Source: an uncultured Ferrimonas sp.
GTDB lineage: Bacteria > Pseudomonadota > Gammaproteobacteria > Enterobacterales > Shewanellaceae
DNA: 64,000 nucleotides
Direction: 5' to 3'
NCBI RefSeq assembly: GCF_947489035.1
Contig: NZ_CANLCI010000006.1
Location: 62,001-126,000, forward strand
In this document: piece by piece, positions 25,053 through 36,302 of the stretch
Numbering within the stretch: the first letter of the stretch is position 1
How the letters are laid out: each line of letters opens with the position of its first letter
Translations under genes and position numbers: made by a program
Notes under the pieces: model-generated
What the model saw: the letters and a program-made list of their open reading frames with translations, nothing else
Databases searched by the model: none
Told to the model about the DNA's origin: nothing

Positions 25053-25694
25053 CTATAAACGGAGGTTGCCGTGCCCCTTTAACGGGGTTGTTACCCCATC
25101 GGCCAGCACTAGGCCGATGGTGTCTTCCGCCGCCAGCAGCCGCTGCAACAGGCTCAGCCGCATCGACCGCAACTGCTCGCGCCCCTGCAGCGGTTGCAGG
25201 CTCAGCTCTTGCTTAAACTCCCGCAATAACGTGGTCACCTGCGCTTCGCTCACCAGAGAAAAATCCAGATACAACATCTGCGCTTGCGGCTGCGCGGGCT
25301 GCAAACTTAATGGCTGCAGCACCGTCACTAAATAGGGGCCGGGGTTGTGGAATAAATGGGGATTATGCAGCTGCAACACCGCCATAAAGCGGCCGTTGTC
25401 GTCTACCGGCAGGGCAAAACGGTTGGTCATGTAGCGGGGCAAGCGGCGTTGATCCCCTTGCAGTTCGTCGTTCACCGCCTGCACGGCCGCCACCAGCGCC
25501 TGATACTTGCGCCACGCCAGCGGATGCTGCGGCCCAGCTTGGTACAGCAGGTAGCTGTAACTGCCGTAGTCTCTGGGTTCATTGCCGTAACGGGTGGTTT
25601 CTTGCCACAACAGCAGCGGCGTTGGCAGGGGCGGCGGCGCCGCCGTGCAGCCCAGCAACAGCCCCCACAGCAACAGTAGCAATAACGCTTTCAT
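25053..25694 (-). CDS. Predicted lipoprotein
   Basis: 213 residues with a lipoprotein signal peptide (MKALLLLLLWGLLLGCTA; lipobox LLGC). The mature part has an alpha/beta pattern with LPRYMTNRFALPVDDNGRFMAVLQLHNPHLFHNPGPYLVTVLQPL and a helical C-terminus rich in leucine and glutamine. No family recognised. It may be an envelope protein of the outer membrane. It is convergent with yegD, 21 bases apart. Confidence 0.65.
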   Translation of the reverse strand: MKALLLLLLWGLLLGCTAAPPPLPTPLLLWQETTRYGNEPRDYGSYSYLLYQAGPQHPLAWRKYQALVAAVQAVNDELQGDQRRLPRYMTNRFALPVDDNGRFMAVLQLHNPHLFHNPGPYLVTVLQPLSLQPAQPQAQMLYLDFSLVSEAQVTTLLREFKQELSLQPLQGREQLRSMRLSLLQRLLAAEDTIGLVLADGVTTPLKGHGNLRL

Positions 25695-25810
25695 CGTTTC
25701 ATCCTTGAAGACAACAAGCTGAAACTAGGAGAGAGACACCGCAGCGTCAACGACCGCCACGCAATTTGTGCTGCCCCAAACGGCGGCGGCAATTGGCCGC
25801 AGCCCCAAGG

Positions 25811-26287
25811 CTACAGCTGCGGCGCCACCTGCACATAGTGGCCACCATCCAGCAGCGGCGCGTACCACTGCCCGGCCACCACCACAAAAGCCACGCCATC
25901 AATGATCACCTGCTGCCCTTGGCCGGGCAGCTGCGTCAGGATCTTAGCCCCGCCAGCGCTGCTGGTTTTATCGGTGCTGGCAATCGTGGTGCGACTTTTG
26001 CCGTTGCTGATGTGGATCTTATTCGCCAGTGACGGCGCCGCCACTTGCTGATAGCGGCCTTGGCGCAGTTGGTAGTAAAGATCGTCCACAATGGCGTAAC
26101 TGACGCCGCTGATCACCGCATGGCGCACCATGTCGGGCAGTTGATCGGGGCGATAGTGGTTGGCGCCGGCGCCGTGGGCGGTGGCGCTCAACACCAGCAG
26201 CAACGCCGCCGCGCTGGCGTAACGGCCAAGCGCGGCGAAAGGACAAGAAAAAGTACCAGAGAAGATGGGGCTGTGGCTGCGAGTCAT
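25811..26287 (-). CDS. Periplasmic protein of unknown function (DUF6515-like)
   Basis: 158 residues with an N-terminal membrane/signal segment (YASAAALLLVLSATAHGA). The mature part has two similar short blocks, ISGVSYAIVDDLYYQLRQGRYQQVAAP and IDGVAFVVVAGQWYAPLLDGGHYVQVAP, resembling the repeated 'Y-Y-x-x-G-x-Y' pattern of DUF6515 proteins. Function is unknown. It is separated from the chemoreceptor gene upstream by about 60 bases, with no clear terminator. Confidence 0.6.
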   Translation of the reverse strand: MTRSHSPIFSGTFSCPFAALGRYASAAALLLVLSATAHGAGANHYRPDQLPDMVRHAVISGVSYAIVDDLYYQLRQGRYQQVAAPSLANKIHISNGKSRTTIASTDKTSSAGGAKILTQLPGQGQQVIIDGVAFVVVAGQWYAPLLDGGHYVQVAPQL

Positions 26288-26344
26288 TGCCTGTTCCTGT
26301 GCTGTTATTACGTTGCCAGTGTAACCGCTAACCGCAGCCGCCGC

Positions 26345-27919
26345 TTATTCGTTGCCGCGAGCAACGCCCAGCTGCCAAAACTGCTGCGACAGCTCTGCCT
26401 GCTTGATGGTCAGTCGCGCCATCGCCCCGCCTTGTTCTACGGTTTTGCTGGATTGCTGATAGCTGTCTTGCGCCAGATCGGTAATGTTGCTGATGGCGCG
26501 CGAGATGTCTTCGGTTACGGTGTGCTGCTGCGACATCGCCGCCGCAATCTCGCCGCTCATGCCGTTGATGTGGGTAACCGCTTGCTGTAACGACGCAAAG
26601 GCTTGATCGGCGGCGCGGGTTAACGCCACCGTATCTTGCGCCGACTGCTGCCCTTGGTTCATGGCGCTGCTGGCGGCGCGGCTGGAGCTTTGGAACTGAC
26701 TGACGATCTGTTCAATCTGCACCGTTGATTCCGCCGTGCGCTGGGCAAGGTTGCGTACTTCATCGGCCACCACCGCAAAACCACGGCCGCTTTCGCCCGC
26801 CCGTGCCGCTTCAATGGCCGCGTTTAACGCCAGCAGGTTGGTTTGATCGGCAATGCCGCGGATCACGTTCAGCACTTCAGAGATGGCCGAGCTGTCGCGC
26901 TCAATCGCGGCCACTTCGTTGGTGATCCGCCCCACTTCACCGCTCAGGTTATCAATCGATTCGGTCACTTGGCGCAGCACTTCGCTGCCCTCGGCCGCCA
27001 CCGTTAAGCTTTGATCTAAGGCGCTGGCCATGGCGCTGCTGTTATCCGCCACTTCGCTGAAACTGACGCTCATCTGTTCAACGGCGGTGGCCGCTGCGGC
27101 GGTTTGGTCGCTTTGCTGGGCGGCGCGCTGCTGGGTGTGCTGAACGGTGTCGAGCATGGTGCTGCCCATGGTTTGCAGCGATCCCGCCGAATCGGCAATG
27201 CGCCCCACCACGCCTCCCAGCTCGGTGCCTAAGAAGGCCATTGCCAGCTCGATCTGCCCCAGTTCATCCTGACGGCCGCTAAACACCGCTTGCGCCAGCG
27301 GATCGTCGATAATCTGTTTGGATTTGTTCACCAGCGGCTGCAACGGTCGCAACAACCACGCCAACAGCGCCACGGTGATGCCGCTGCCCAGCAACGCCAA
27401 ATAGGGCGACACCAGCGCCAATGCCGCAGTGCCCACGCTGCCTAAGCCTGCTGCTACCAGCAGCCGCTGCTGAAACGACAGCCACGGACGGCGCATCGCT
27501 TTAGGGGTTTTGTTGGCATTAAGATCGGCGTAAATGCGCTCGGCCCGTGCCACCAGATGCGGCTTAGGACGACGCCGTACCGATTGCAGTTCGTGTATCT
27601 GGTTGCCTTCCATCACTGGGGTAACGTAAGCGTTTACCCAGTAATGATCGCCATTGGCACAGCGGTTTTTCACAATGCCAAACCACGGTTTGCCCTGCTT
27701 CATGTTGCCCCACAACGAGGCAAAGGCCGCCGCGGGCATGTCTGGATGGCGGATCATGTTGTGGTTCTGCCCTTGCAGTTGCGACAGGCTATAACCGCTT
27801 ACCTCGACAAAATCTTGGTTGGCGTATTTGATCACCCCTTGGGGATCGGTGGTCGACAGCAAGATCCGATCATCGGCATAGTTTTGCTGCTGTTGCGTAA
27901 CGGGCTGGTTGTTTCGCAC
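26345..27919 (-). CDS. Aer-like methyl-accepting chemotaxis protein with PAS domain
   Basis: 524 residues. N-terminal PAS sensor ([44 protein letters not shown], typical of FAD-binding Aer), a basic linker, a membrane hairpin near 150-190 with no large periplasmic domain, a HAMP-like segment, and a signalling domain whose hairpin tip is [42 protein letters not shown]. It most likely senses redox state or oxygen from inside the cell and controls CheA. The C-terminus lacks the CheR-binding pentapeptide. Monocistronic. Confidence 0.92.
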   Translation of the reverse strand: MRNNQPVTQQQQNYADDRILLSTTDPQGVIKYANQDFVEVSGYSLSQLQGQNHNMIRHPDMPAAAFASLWGNMKQGKPWFGIVKNRCANGDHYWVNAYVTPVMEGNQIHELQSVRRRPKPHLVARAERIYADLNANKTPKAMRRPWLSFQQRLLVAAGLGSVGTAALALVSPYLALLGSGITVALLAWLLRPLQPLVNKSKQIIDDPLAQAVFSGRQDELGQIELAMAFLGTELGGVVGRIADSAGSLQTMGSTMLDTVQHTQQRAAQQSDQTAAAATAVEQMSVSFSEVADNSSAMASALDQSLTVAAEGSEVLRQVTESIDNLSGEVGRITNEVAAIERDSSAISEVLNVIRGIADQTNLLALNAAIEAARAGESGRGFAVVADEVRNLAQRTAESTVQIEQIVSQFQSSSRAASSAMNQGQQSAQDTVALTRAADQAFASLQQAVTHINGMSGEIAAAMSQQHTVTEDISRAISNITDLAQDSYQQSSKTVEQGGAMARLTIKQAELSQQFWQLGVARGNE

Positions 27920-28085
27920 AACAAGGTACTCGGTTCAGTAATGACGGCGCTATGATGCGCCAACATGGCTTAAAAACCGACGTTGACGCATTAAAATTAC
28001 ACAACTGTTTAACAAAAATTTGATGTTGGTCAGATTTATCCGCCGCAGCCACTAACCCCAGCCGACGATTTGGGCTAGGGCGACG

Positions 28086-29027
<942 letters not shown>

Positions 29028-29044
29028 CTAGATAAGATCCCGCT

Positions 29045-31393
29045 TCAGTGCAGGAGACGCCGACAAATGGCCACCAGATCCGATTGCACCGCCGCGGCGG
29101 TAACTTCCCGCCCCGCCCCTGGGCCTTGGATCACCAAGCCGTTGGGGTAGTTGCCGCTGCGCAGCAAAAATTGGTTATCCCCCGGCGGCAAGGTGGCTAA
29201 GGGGTGATCAATCGCCACCGCCGCCACGCTGATTTTGGCGCGCACTCGCCCCGCCTCTTGGCTAAAGCTGGCCACATACCGCAACGCTTTGCCTTCGGCC
29301 TGTGCCGCCTGCAGTGCCGCCGCCAATGGCGCATCTAAGCCGCTGATCTGCTGTTCAAACTGCGGCAGCGATAGTTCGGCCAGGGCCGCGGGCACCAGCG
29401 ATTCCAGCTCGATGTCGGCCAGTTCCAGCGCCAACCCCAATTCCCGCGCCAAAATCAGCAGCTTGCGCTGCATATCCACCCCCGACAGATCGTCGCGGGG
29501 ATCCGGCTCGGTCAGCCCCTGTTGCTGCGCCGCTAACACCAGTTGCGAGAACGGCTGGCTGCCGTCGTAGTGATGAAACAACCAGCTTAAGGTGCCGCTG
29601 AACACCCCATCAATGTGGCTGATGGCATCGCCGCTGCGGCGCAGATCGTCGATGGCGTAAAACAGCGGCAAGCCCGCGCCAACGGTGGCGTTATAACGCC
29701 AGTACAGGTGGCGCTGCGCCAAGCTGTGTTGCAGCTGTTGGTAGAACGCGAACGGGCCACTGCCCGCTTGCTTGTTGGCACTGATCAGGTGAATGCCGCT
29801 GCGTAACAGCAGTGGGTAGTTCAGGGCTAAATCGGCACTGGCGGTCAGATCGAGCAGGATCAACTCATCAAACGGCAGCGCTCGCGCCGCGTCAATCAAC
29901 TGCGGCAGTTGGTAGGGTTGGCCATGTTGCTCAAACCCTTGTTGCCACTGAGCCGGATCGATCCCCTGTGGCGCTAACCAGCCCTGTTGCTGCCCCACAA
30001 TCGCCACCACCGTCAGCTGTGCCTCCAGCTGTTGGTTCAGTTGCGGTTGCAGCTGGGCAAACTGCGCCAGCCACGCGGCGCCAATGTTGCCTTTGCCCGC
30101 CACCAGCACGCCGATGGTTTTCAGCGGCCCGGCACAGCGGCGGTGCACTTCGGCGGTAAGCGACTGCACCTGTTCGCAGGGCACCAACGTGAACAGCGCC
30201 AACTCATCTTGCTGCAATGGCCACGCGTGGCGGTTCAACAAGCGGGCAAACGCCCCAGCCAAGCGGCCCACTTGGTTGCCCACCAGCGCCACCAAGCCCA
30301 GCCCAAATTGCGGCGTCAGCGGTTGCAAGAAGTGACGCTCTAACGCTTCGGCCGCTTCGAGGGCGTGTTCTTGAGTCACCACCAGCGCCGATTGTTGTGG
30401 GTAACACGCCAGCACCGCCAACCCTTGCTCGGTCAGGATCTCTTGCGCTAACACGGTGGCATCCGCCGCGCCGGGGCAGTGCAGCACCACCACTTTGTCG
30501 ACACTGGTTACCACCGGTTCGGCGCTGACGCTGCCGGTGCGGATCTCGGTGCAGGGGCGCTCTGGGGTAAAGCTAGAACGCACCTGCAACACCAGCGGCT
30601 GGCGCTGCAGCGGCTCCAACGTGCGGCTGTGCAATACCGGCGATCCCAACTGCGCGAGGCGGTTGGCCTGCGCCAGCGACAACTGCCGCTGCAATCGCGC
30701 CCCTTTCAGACGATTTGGATCGCCGTTAAACACCCCTTCCACGTCGGTCCAGATGGTGCAGCGCGGTGCGTTAACCATCGCCGCAATGGCGGTGGCGGAG
30801 TAATCGGAACCATTGCGCCCCAGCAGCTGAGTGTCGCCGCGCTCATTGCGCGCCACGTAACCGGTGATCACCAAGCGGCTGTCGCACTGCTGTTGGCACA
30901 GCTGCGCCAATCGGGCAGCACTGGCGGCGTAATGGGGCTGGTTTTGGCCGTTCACGCTGAAGAAGTCGCGGGCATCCACCGCCGCCGCGCTGACCCCTTG
31001 CTGTTGCAACACCGCCGCCAGCAACCGTGCCGACCATTGTTCCCCCAGCGCTTGCACGTCGGCTTCGTGCGTTTGCGGCTGTTGCAGCCACTGCGTCAAC
31101 GCCTCGATGTCTTGTTGCAGCTGCGCCACTAACGGCTGTTGGTTGTGGCCCAGCAGCCGCTGCAGTAGCGCCCGTTGTTGTTGCTGCAAGGCGCTTATCC
31201 CTGCGCCAACCGCTTGCTGGGCGCGCGCCTGCTGCAACAGCGCAATCAATTGGTTGGTGGTGTCACCCGCGGCCGACACCACCACCAAATCGTCGCTCTG
31301 GCCGTGGGTAAGTAGGATGTGCGCCACGCGGCGGTAGCAGTCGGCATCGGCCAAACTGGAGCCACCAAATTTATGAACCTGTCGTGATGGCAT
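29045..31393 (-). CDS. metL: Bifunctional aspartokinase II/homoserine dehydrogenase II
   Basis: 782 residues, slightly shorter than E. coli MetL (810). The N-terminal kinase starts VHKFGGSSLADADCYRRVA and has RNGSDYSATAIAA near 200. A central pair of degenerate ACT repeats follows. The C-terminal homoserine dehydrogenase has GVLVAGKGNIGAAWLAQF (NAD(P) binding), ISANKQAGSG, and VDMQRKLLILARELG. It catalyses the first and third steps from aspartate toward methionine. It begins 4 bases after metB and is certainly translated from the same message. The met operon context supports metL over thrA. Confidence 0.96.
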   Translation of the reverse strand: MPSRQVHKFGGSSLADADCYRRVAHILLTHGQSDDLVVVSAAGDTTNQLIALLQQARAQQAVGAGISALQQQQRALLQRLLGHNQQPLVAQLQQDIEALTQWLQQPQTHEADVQALGEQWSARLLAAVLQQQGVSAAAVDARDFFSVNGQNQPHYAASAARLAQLCQQQCDSRLVITGYVARNERGDTQLLGRNGSDYSATAIAAMVNAPRCTIWTDVEGVFNGDPNRLKGARLQRQLSLAQANRLAQLGSPVLHSRTLEPLQRQPLVLQVRSSFTPERPCTEIRTGSVSAEPVVTSVDKVVVLHCPGAADATVLAQEILTEQGLAVLACYPQQSALVVTQEHALEAAEALERHFLQPLTPQFGLGLVALVGNQVGRLAGAFARLLNRHAWPLQQDELALFTLVPCEQVQSLTAEVHRRCAGPLKTIGVLVAGKGNIGAAWLAQFAQLQPQLNQQLEAQLTVVAIVGQQQGWLAPQGIDPAQWQQGFEQHGQPYQLPQLIDAARALPFDELILLDLTASADLALNYPLLLRSGIHLISANKQAGSGPFAFYQQLQHSLAQRHLYWRYNATVGAGLPLFYAIDDLRRSGDAISHIDGVFSGTLSWLFHHYDGSQPFSQLVLAAQQQGLTEPDPRDDLSGVDMQRKLLILARELGLALELADIELESLVPAALAELSLPQFEQQISGLDAPLAAALQAAQAEGKALRYVASFSQEAGRVRAKISVAAVAIDHPLATLPPGDNQFLLRSGNYPNGLVIQGPGAGREVTAAAVQSDLVAICRRLLH

Positions 31394-31397
31394 CGGT

Positions 31398-32546
31398 TTA
31401 CTCCGCTAAGGCTTGGCGCAGATCCGCCAGCAGATCGTCACGGTCTTCAATGCCCACCGATAAGCGGATCAGGCTGTCGCTGATCCCGGCGGTGGCGCGT
31501 GCTTCGGCGCTCATGGCGGCGTGGGTCATGGTGGCGGGATGGGCCACTAACGATTCCACCCCCCCTAAACTTTCGGCCAGCGAGAACAGCTGCAGCTTCG
31601 ACAAAAACGCCCGCACCGCGGCTTCGCCGCCATGCAGTTCCAGGCTGAGCATGGCGCCAAAACCCGTTTGTTGGGTTTGCGCGAGTTGATGCTGTGGGTG
31701 GCTGCTAAGCCCGGGGTAATGCACCTTGGCTACCGCGGGGTGGTCGTTCAACCACTGGGCGACGGCTTCGGCGTTGCGTTGGTGCTGGGCGATCCGCAGT
31801 GGCAGAGTCCGCAGCCCCCGCAGGGTTAAGAAGGCGTCGAACGGCGCGCCGGTGATCCCCAAGCAGTTGCCCCACCACGCCAGTTGTTCTGCCAGCGCAT
31901 TGCTGTTGGCGATCACCGCGCCGCCCACCACATCGGAATGGCCATTGATGTACTTGGTGGTGGAGTGGATCACCATGTCGGCCCCAAGGCGCAGCGGCTG
32001 CTGCAGTATCGGCGATAAGAAGGTGTTGTCTGCCACCACAAGGGCCCCCACTTCGTGGGCTGCAGCGGCGATTTTAGCCACGTCGACTAGGCGCAACAGC
32101 GGGTTGGATGGGGTTTCCAGCCACACCATGGCAGGGCGCTGCGCCAACGCCTGCGCCAAAGCGGCTTGATCATTAAAATCCACCACCAGCAAACGCAAGC
32201 GGCCTTGTTCGGCCAAGGCGTTGAACAAGCGATAGCTGCCGCCATAACAGTCGTGGGGCACCAGCAGCAGTTGTTCGGATCGCAACAACGCGGTGCACAG
32301 GGTAATGGCCGCCATTCCTGTTGCCGTAACCACCGCCCCAGCGCCCGCTTCCAATTTGGCCAACGCCTCGGCCAGCGCCGTGCGCGTTGGGTTGCCACTG
32401 CGGGCGTAATCGTATTGGCGCGGCTGGCCAAAACCCGCAAAGGTGTAGTTGCTGGATAAATAGATGGGCGCAACAACGGCACCATGTTGTGTATCGGTAT
32501 CGATCCCTTCACGGGCGGCGATGGTGGCGTGATGTGGCTGGCTCAT
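31398..32546 (-). CDS. metB: Cystathionine gamma-synthase
   Basis: 382 residues; the ATG at 32546 is chosen over one 9 bases upstream because the ribosome site ggagg needs that spacing. It is a PLP enzyme that joins an activated homoserine (O-succinyl- in enterics) with cysteine. Family marks: YARSGNPTR near 58, VVTATGMAAI, TFLSPILQQPLRLGADMVIHSTTKYINGHSDVVGG with the PLP lysine, and FLTLRGLRTLPLR. First gene of the met operon, divergent from metJ; four tandem met boxes lie in between. Confidence 0.97.
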   Translation of the reverse strand: MSQPHHATIAAREGIDTDTQHGAVVAPIYLSSNYTFAGFGQPRQYDYARSGNPTRTALAEALAKLEAGAGAVVTATGMAAITLCTALLRSEQLLLVPHDCYGGSYRLFNALAEQGRLRLLVVDFNDQAALAQALAQRPAMVWLETPSNPLLRLVDVAKIAAAAHEVGALVVADNTFLSPILQQPLRLGADMVIHSTTKYINGHSDVVGGAVIANSNALAEQLAWWGNCLGITGAPFDAFLTLRGLRTLPLRIAQHQRNAEAVAQWLNDHPAVAKVHYPGLSSHPQHQLAQTQQTGFGAMLSLELHGGEAAVRAFLSKLQLFSLAESLGGVESLVAHPATMTHAAMSAEARATAGISDSLIRLSVGIEDRDDLLADLRQALAE

Positions 32547-32613
32547 TGGCGGCATCCTCCAACTTGATGCGGCTGGTTAATAACTGAGCTTTTACATTAC
32601 GGCTACAAATATA

Positions 32614-32645
32614 GGCCGTCAAGATGTTTAGCCGTCTAAACGTAT
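32614..32645. promoter_or_regulatory. Four tandem met boxes (MetJ operator)
   Basis: Consecutive 8-bp units ggccgtca, agatgttt, agccgtct and aaacgtat (consensus AGACGTCT; the third matches 7/8). They lie between metB and metJ, exactly where MetJ with S-adenosylmethionine represses both genes in enterobacteria and Shewanella. Confidence 0.85.
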
Positions 32646-32726
32646 AACTGTAGAGATGGCAATTATTTGACTCTTTTATTCACGCCGTTAGAATTTGCAA
32701 CGGAATCCGAATTTATAGGTGCTTCG

Positions 32727-33047
32727 ATGACTATCGAGTGGAACGGCGACTACATCAGCCCATACGCCGAACACGGCAAGAAAAACGAACAGGTGAAGAA
32801 GATCACCGTTTCTATCCCATTGAAGGTGTTAAAGATTTTGACCGATGAGCGCACGCGCCGTCAGGTTAACAATCTGCGCCACGCCACCAACAGTGAGCTG
32901 CTGTGCGAAGCCTTCTTGCACGCCTACACTGGCCAACCGCTGCCGGTGGATGATGATCTTCGCAAAGACAAAGGCGACAGCATCCCTGCCAGCGCCCGCG
33001 AGATGATGACCGAACTGGGCATCGACTGGGAAAACTTAGACGACTAA
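32727..33047 (+). CDS. metJ: Methionine repressor MetJ
   Basis: 106 residues from the ATG at 32727; the longer frame upstream is not used. Ribbon-helix-helix repressor: [70 protein letters not shown] is nearly identical to the enteric protein, with the beta-strand KKITVSI that contacts the met box. The C-terminus ([22 protein letters not shown]) diverges. Divergent from metB across its own operator, so it is autoregulated. Confidence 0.98.
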   Translation: MTIEWNGDYISPYAEHGKKNEQVKKITVSIPLKVLKILTDERTRRQVNNLRHATNSELLCEAFLHAYTGQPLPVDDDLRKDKGDSIPASAREMMTELGIDWENLDD

Positions 33048-33065
33048 CTGTCTGTGTAAGTTGAC

Positions 33066-33092
33066 AAAAATCCACCTTCGGGTGGATTTTTT
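33066..33092 (+). terminator. Terminator of metJ
   Basis: A 10-bp stem (aaaatccacc / ggtggatttt) with a stable ttcg tetraloop and a T-run. Confidence 0.9.
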
Positions 33093-33110
33093 GGTTATGA
33101 GGGCAGAAAC

Positions 33111-33142
33111 AACAACGCCGCCTCGATTGAGGCGGCGTTGTT
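33111..33142 (-). terminator. Terminator of the malic enzyme gene
   Basis: A 14-bp perfect stem (aacaacgccgcctc / gaggcggcgttgtt) with the loop gatt, between convergent metJ and the malic enzyme gene; probably works in both directions. Confidence 0.85.
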
Positions 33143-33186
33143 TTCGCGGCTGGCGTTTGCGTCAGCCCGTCATGGGGGCCAGCCCC

Positions 33187-34434
33187 TTATTCGCTCAGGT
33201 AACCCGCTGGCAGGCTATCCAGCGCGGCAACGCCAGAATCGATGGCGGCTTGGGCAACGGCGCTGGCGATCCGTGGCAGCAACCGGCTGTCGGTTGGCTT
33301 TGGCAGCACGTAATCGGCACCAAACTCCAAACGCTCTAGGCCGTAGCTCTCCAATACGCTTTGGGTTACTGGCTCTTTGGCCAAACCGCGCAGGGCGTGT
33401 ACCGCCGCGACTTTCATCTCGTCGTTGATGGCGCTGGCGCGCACGTCCAAGGCACCACGGAAGATGAATGGGAAACACAGCACGTTGTTCACCTGATTCG
33501 GGAAATCGCTGCGGCCAGTGCCCATGATGATGTCCGGACGCGCCGCTTTGGCGATGTCGGGGTGGATCTCCGGATCCGGGTTCGAACAGGCGAAGATCAC
33601 CGGCTTGTCGGCCATCAGCTTCACGTCGTCGGCGCTGAGCAGATCCGGGCCAGATACCCCCACAAACACATCGGCATCCACTATCACGTCCTGCAGGGTG
33701 CGCTTGTCGGTGTTGTTGGCAAACAGTTGTTTGTACTCGTTCAGATCGTCACGGCGGGTGTGGATCACGCCTTTGCGATCCAACATGTAGATCTTTTCAC
33801 GCATGGCGCCGCACTTAATCAGCAGTTCCATGCAGGCAATGGCCGCGGCACCTGCCCCCAAGCACACGATGGTGCTGTCGGCCAAGTTCTTGCCTTGGAT
33901 CTCCAGCGCGTTAAGCATGCCCGCTGCCGTCACAATGGCGGTGCCGTGTTGATCGTCGTGGAATACCGGCACCTTACAGCGTTCAATCAACGCCTTTTCA
34001 ATCTCAAAACACTCCGGCGCTTTGATGTCTTCTAGGTTGATGCCACCGAAGGTGTCGGCAATGTTGGCCACGGTGTCGATAAACTCTTGCGGCTGACGAT
34101 GGGTTACTTCGATGTCGATGGAGTCGATATTCGCGAATCGCTTAAACAGCAACGCTTTGCCTTCCATCACTGGCTTCGAGGCCAGCGGCCCTAAGTTGCC
34201 CAACCCCAAAATGGCGCTGCCGTTGGTGATCACCGCCACCAAGTTGCCTTTATTGGTGTAGCGGTAAGCGTTGTCTGGCGCTGCCGCGATTTCTCGTACC
34301 GGCTCAGCCACGCCAGGACTGTATGCCAACGCCAAATCGTGTTGGGTTTCAGCCGGTTTAGTTAGGGTAATGCTGATCTTTCCTGGAATAGGTTCAGCAT
34401 GGTAATCAAGTGCTTGTTGGCGTAGGTCGGACAT
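33187..34434 (-). CDS. Short-form malic enzyme (oxaloacetate-decarboxylating malate dehydrogenase)
   Basis: 415 residues. It converts malate to pyruvate and CO2 with NAD(P)+. Motifs: [82 protein letters not shown], and the nucleotide site [15 protein letters not shown]. It corresponds to the N-terminal part of E. coli MaeB but lacks its phosphotransacetylase-like C-terminal half, as is normal for the short class in Shewanella-type bacteria. Monocistronic with its own terminator. Cofactor preference cannot be fixed from sequence. Confidence 0.93.
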   Translation of the reverse strand: MSDLRQQALDYHAEPIPGKISITLTKPAETQHDLALAYSPGVAEPVREIAAAPDNAYRYTNKGNLVAVITNGSAILGLGNLGPLASKPVMEGKALLFKRFANIDSIDIEVTHRQPQEFIDTVANIADTFGGINLEDIKAPECFEIEKALIERCKVPVFHDDQHGTAIVTAAGMLNALEIQGKNLADSTIVCLGAGAAAIACMELLIKCGAMREKIYMLDRKGVIHTRRDDLNEYKQLFANNTDKRTLQDVIVDADVFVGVSGPDLLSADDVKLMADKPVIFACSNPDPEIHPDIAKAARPDIIMGTGRSDFPNQVNNVLCFPFIFRGALDVRASAINDEMKVAAVHALRGLAKEPVTQSVLESYGLERLEFGADYVLPKPTDSRLLPRIASAVAQAAIDSGVAALDSLPAGYLSE

Positions 34435-34762
34435 TTGTTGTTATCTCTTCGCAGCAGGATTAGGTAGGGGGAATCGCGGCAAACATACTCCCATAAAGTC
34501 GAATTGCAAACACCAAAAAGCAGAACTATTGCTTTTGCTTATTGTAGCTCAACATTTACAGCTAAGTGCCTGTTATTTTTGGTAAAAGGTATTACCAATT
34601 GGCCTTTGCGTTGGTGATAAAAGTGACCCTAAAATAGCCTTGAGCGCGATACTAATGGCAACGATGCTTGCTCGCTTTGAGCCTAAGCTACTGAATAACA
34701 ACTATTCTTTAGTTAAGAACGAACATTTAGACCCTAAAAACTTATGTACAAGGAGATGTACG
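34435..34762. other. Long non-coding leader of the OmpA-like gene
   Basis: 328 bases with no gene. It should contain divergent promoters for malic enzyme and the porin. The inverted repeat ttggtaa-aaggta-ttaccaa (34579-34598) may be an operator or a 5'-leader hairpin. A strong ribosome site, aaggagatgtacg, precedes the porin ATG. Confidence 0.5.
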
Positions 34763-35785
34763 ATGTTTAAAACCGCTGTTGCTTCCGCCTTACTTTTGGC
34801 TGCCCCGGCGCTGGCCAACGAGGTCGCCAACCCTTGGTATGCTGGCCTTGGTTTAGGCCACGCTAACTGGCAGGGGATCTGCCCCGACAATGGCCAAGCC
34901 CCAACCGACTGTGACGACAAAGATTTCGCTGTGGATCTGTTTGGCGGCTACCGCTTTAGCGACAACATCGGGGTCGAGCTGGGTTTTACCGATTTAGGTG
35001 AAAGCAGCTGGGAAGATCTCAGCAATCGCCGCCAAGCTGAGGCCACGGGCGTGCGCTTAGCGATGGTGGCCACCCTGCCCCTAAGCGATGCGTTTGCGGT
35101 GAATGCCGAACTGGGTGGGTTCAGCTACGACGCCGAGATCAACACCAACACTGCGGACGCCAGCGACAATGGCATTCAGCCTTACGTTGGCGCCGGCGTT
35201 AACTATGTGGTGAATAAGCAGATGGAGCTGGGTCTGCGCTGGCGTCATTTCCGCGAACTGGAAACCAACGACGATCTGTTTAACCGCCACAGCGTTAACT
35301 ATTGGGGCGTACAGTTAAGCTACCACTTCGGTGGCAAGACCAAAGCCGCACCGGCCCCCGCCCCTGCGCCAGCACCGGTTGTGGCCCCCGCCCCGGCACC
35401 TAAACCGATCGCCCCACCGCCACCACCGAAGCCAGAAGTGGTTGAGGTTGCGCCCTCGACCGTGCTCTATTTCGACTTTAACTCTGCCGACGTGAGCGGC
35501 GCTGAGCTGCAAAAGCTCACCGACATTGGCCGCTACATGAAAGCCTACCCGAAAGTGCGGGCAGAGCTGATCGGCCACACCGATAAGATCGGTAACCCCG
35601 ATTACAATCGCGCCTTGGGCTTACGCCGGGCCACCTCGGTGCAGCAGCAGTTGTTGCAGCAGCATGGGATCAGCCCAGATCGAGTGCAGATCCTGTCGAA
35701 AGGGGAAAGCAACGCCGTCGCCAATCAAAGCCGCAGCGAACGCAAGGTAACCGTTAACCTGTTTGGCATGGACAGCGGCAACTAA
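34763..35785 (+). CDS. OmpA-family outer-membrane protein
   Basis: 340 residues from the ATG at 34763, which has a strong ribosome site. Signal peptide MFKTAVASALLLAAPALA. Residues ~20-195 form an eight-stranded beta-barrel of OmpA type (NPWYAGLGLGHANWQ, FGGYRFSDNIGVELGFTDLGES, WGVQLSYHFGG). An Ala/Pro hinge (PAPAPAPAPVVAPAPAPKP) leads to a C-terminal peptidoglycan-binding domain: LYFDFNSADVSGAELQKL, AELIGHTDKIGNPDYNRALGLRRATSVQQQL. It links the outer membrane to the cell wall and is probably abundant. An insertion with two cysteines (CPDNGQAPTDC) in the first loop is unusual. Confidence 0.93.
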   Translation: MFKTAVASALLLAAPALANEVANPWYAGLGLGHANWQGICPDNGQAPTDCDDKDFAVDLFGGYRFSDNIGVELGFTDLGESSWEDLSNRRQAEATGVRLAMVATLPLSDAFAVNAELGGFSYDAEINTNTADASDNGIQPYVGAGVNYVVNKQMELGLRWRHFRELETNDDLFNRHSVNYWGVQLSYHFGGKTKAAPAPAPAPAPVVAPAPAPKPIAPPPPPKPEVVEVAPSTVLYFDFNSADVSGAELQKLTDIGRYMKAYPKVRAELIGHTDKIGNPDYNRALGLRRATSVQQQLLQQHGISPDRVQILSKGESNAVANQSRSERKVTVNLFGMDSGN

Positions 35786-35805
35786 AATCCTGCCGCGCAG
35801 CCATT

Positions 35806-35835
35806 AAAAAAGGCACCCCATGGGGTGCCTTTTTT
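35806..35835. terminator. Bidirectional terminator between ompA-like and rpmE
   Basis: Perfect palindrome of 15-base arms (aaaaaaggcacccca / tggggtgcctttttt) between two convergent genes; T-run on both strands. Confidence 0.93.
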
Positions 35836-35855
35836 CCGTTCGGTACTTAAGCCAA

Positions 35856-36068
35856 TTACTTGGACTTGAGTGCGCCGAAACGGTTCTTGAACTTTTCAAC
35901 GCGGCCGCCAGTATCAGCAACTTTCTGCTTACCGGTGTAGAAAGGGTGACACTCTGAACATACGTCCAAGTGCAGGTCCTTACCTACGGTAGAGCGGGTT
36001 TTGATCACGTTACCGCAAGAGCAGTTAGCAGTGATTTCAGCGTATTTTGGGTGGATACCGTCTTTCAT
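35856..36068 (-). CDS. rpmE: 50S ribosomal protein L31, zinc form
   Basis: 70 residues from the ATG at 36068 ([22 protein letters not shown]). The four zinc ligands are present: C-x-C (NCSCGN) and CSEC. VKT/RSTV and [17 protein letters not shown] are typical. Being the Cys-containing form, it is the one used when zinc is sufficient. Divergent from priA, as in many Gammaproteobacteria. Confidence 0.97.
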   Translation of the reverse strand: MKDGIHPKYAEITANCSCGNVIKTRSTVGKDLHLDVCSECHPFYTGKQKVADTGGRVEKFKNRFGALKSK

Positions 36069-36302
36069 GGGAAAAACCTCAATTAGGGCCGTGTCGCTAT
36101 CCGATTCTAAGCCGGACACCACACGTAGTTTACAAATAGGTTCAGGGCGCGAGAGTTTATAGTAAAGCCCCTAACAGAGCAACGATCGCTGCACATTTTC
36201 TGCACCGACTTGCCAAGCTGAGCGCCTAAGGAAGCAGATCCCGCTGTAGAAGCCCCTCGCCTTTGGTAGGGTATAGGCCAATTTACTGTGTTGTGAGTCG
36301 CC

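Noticed and set aside
35841..35849. gttcggtac near rpmE, matching the island repeat gttcggtacg
   Set aside because: Nine bases, no symmetry, no recombinase nearby; chance occurrence.
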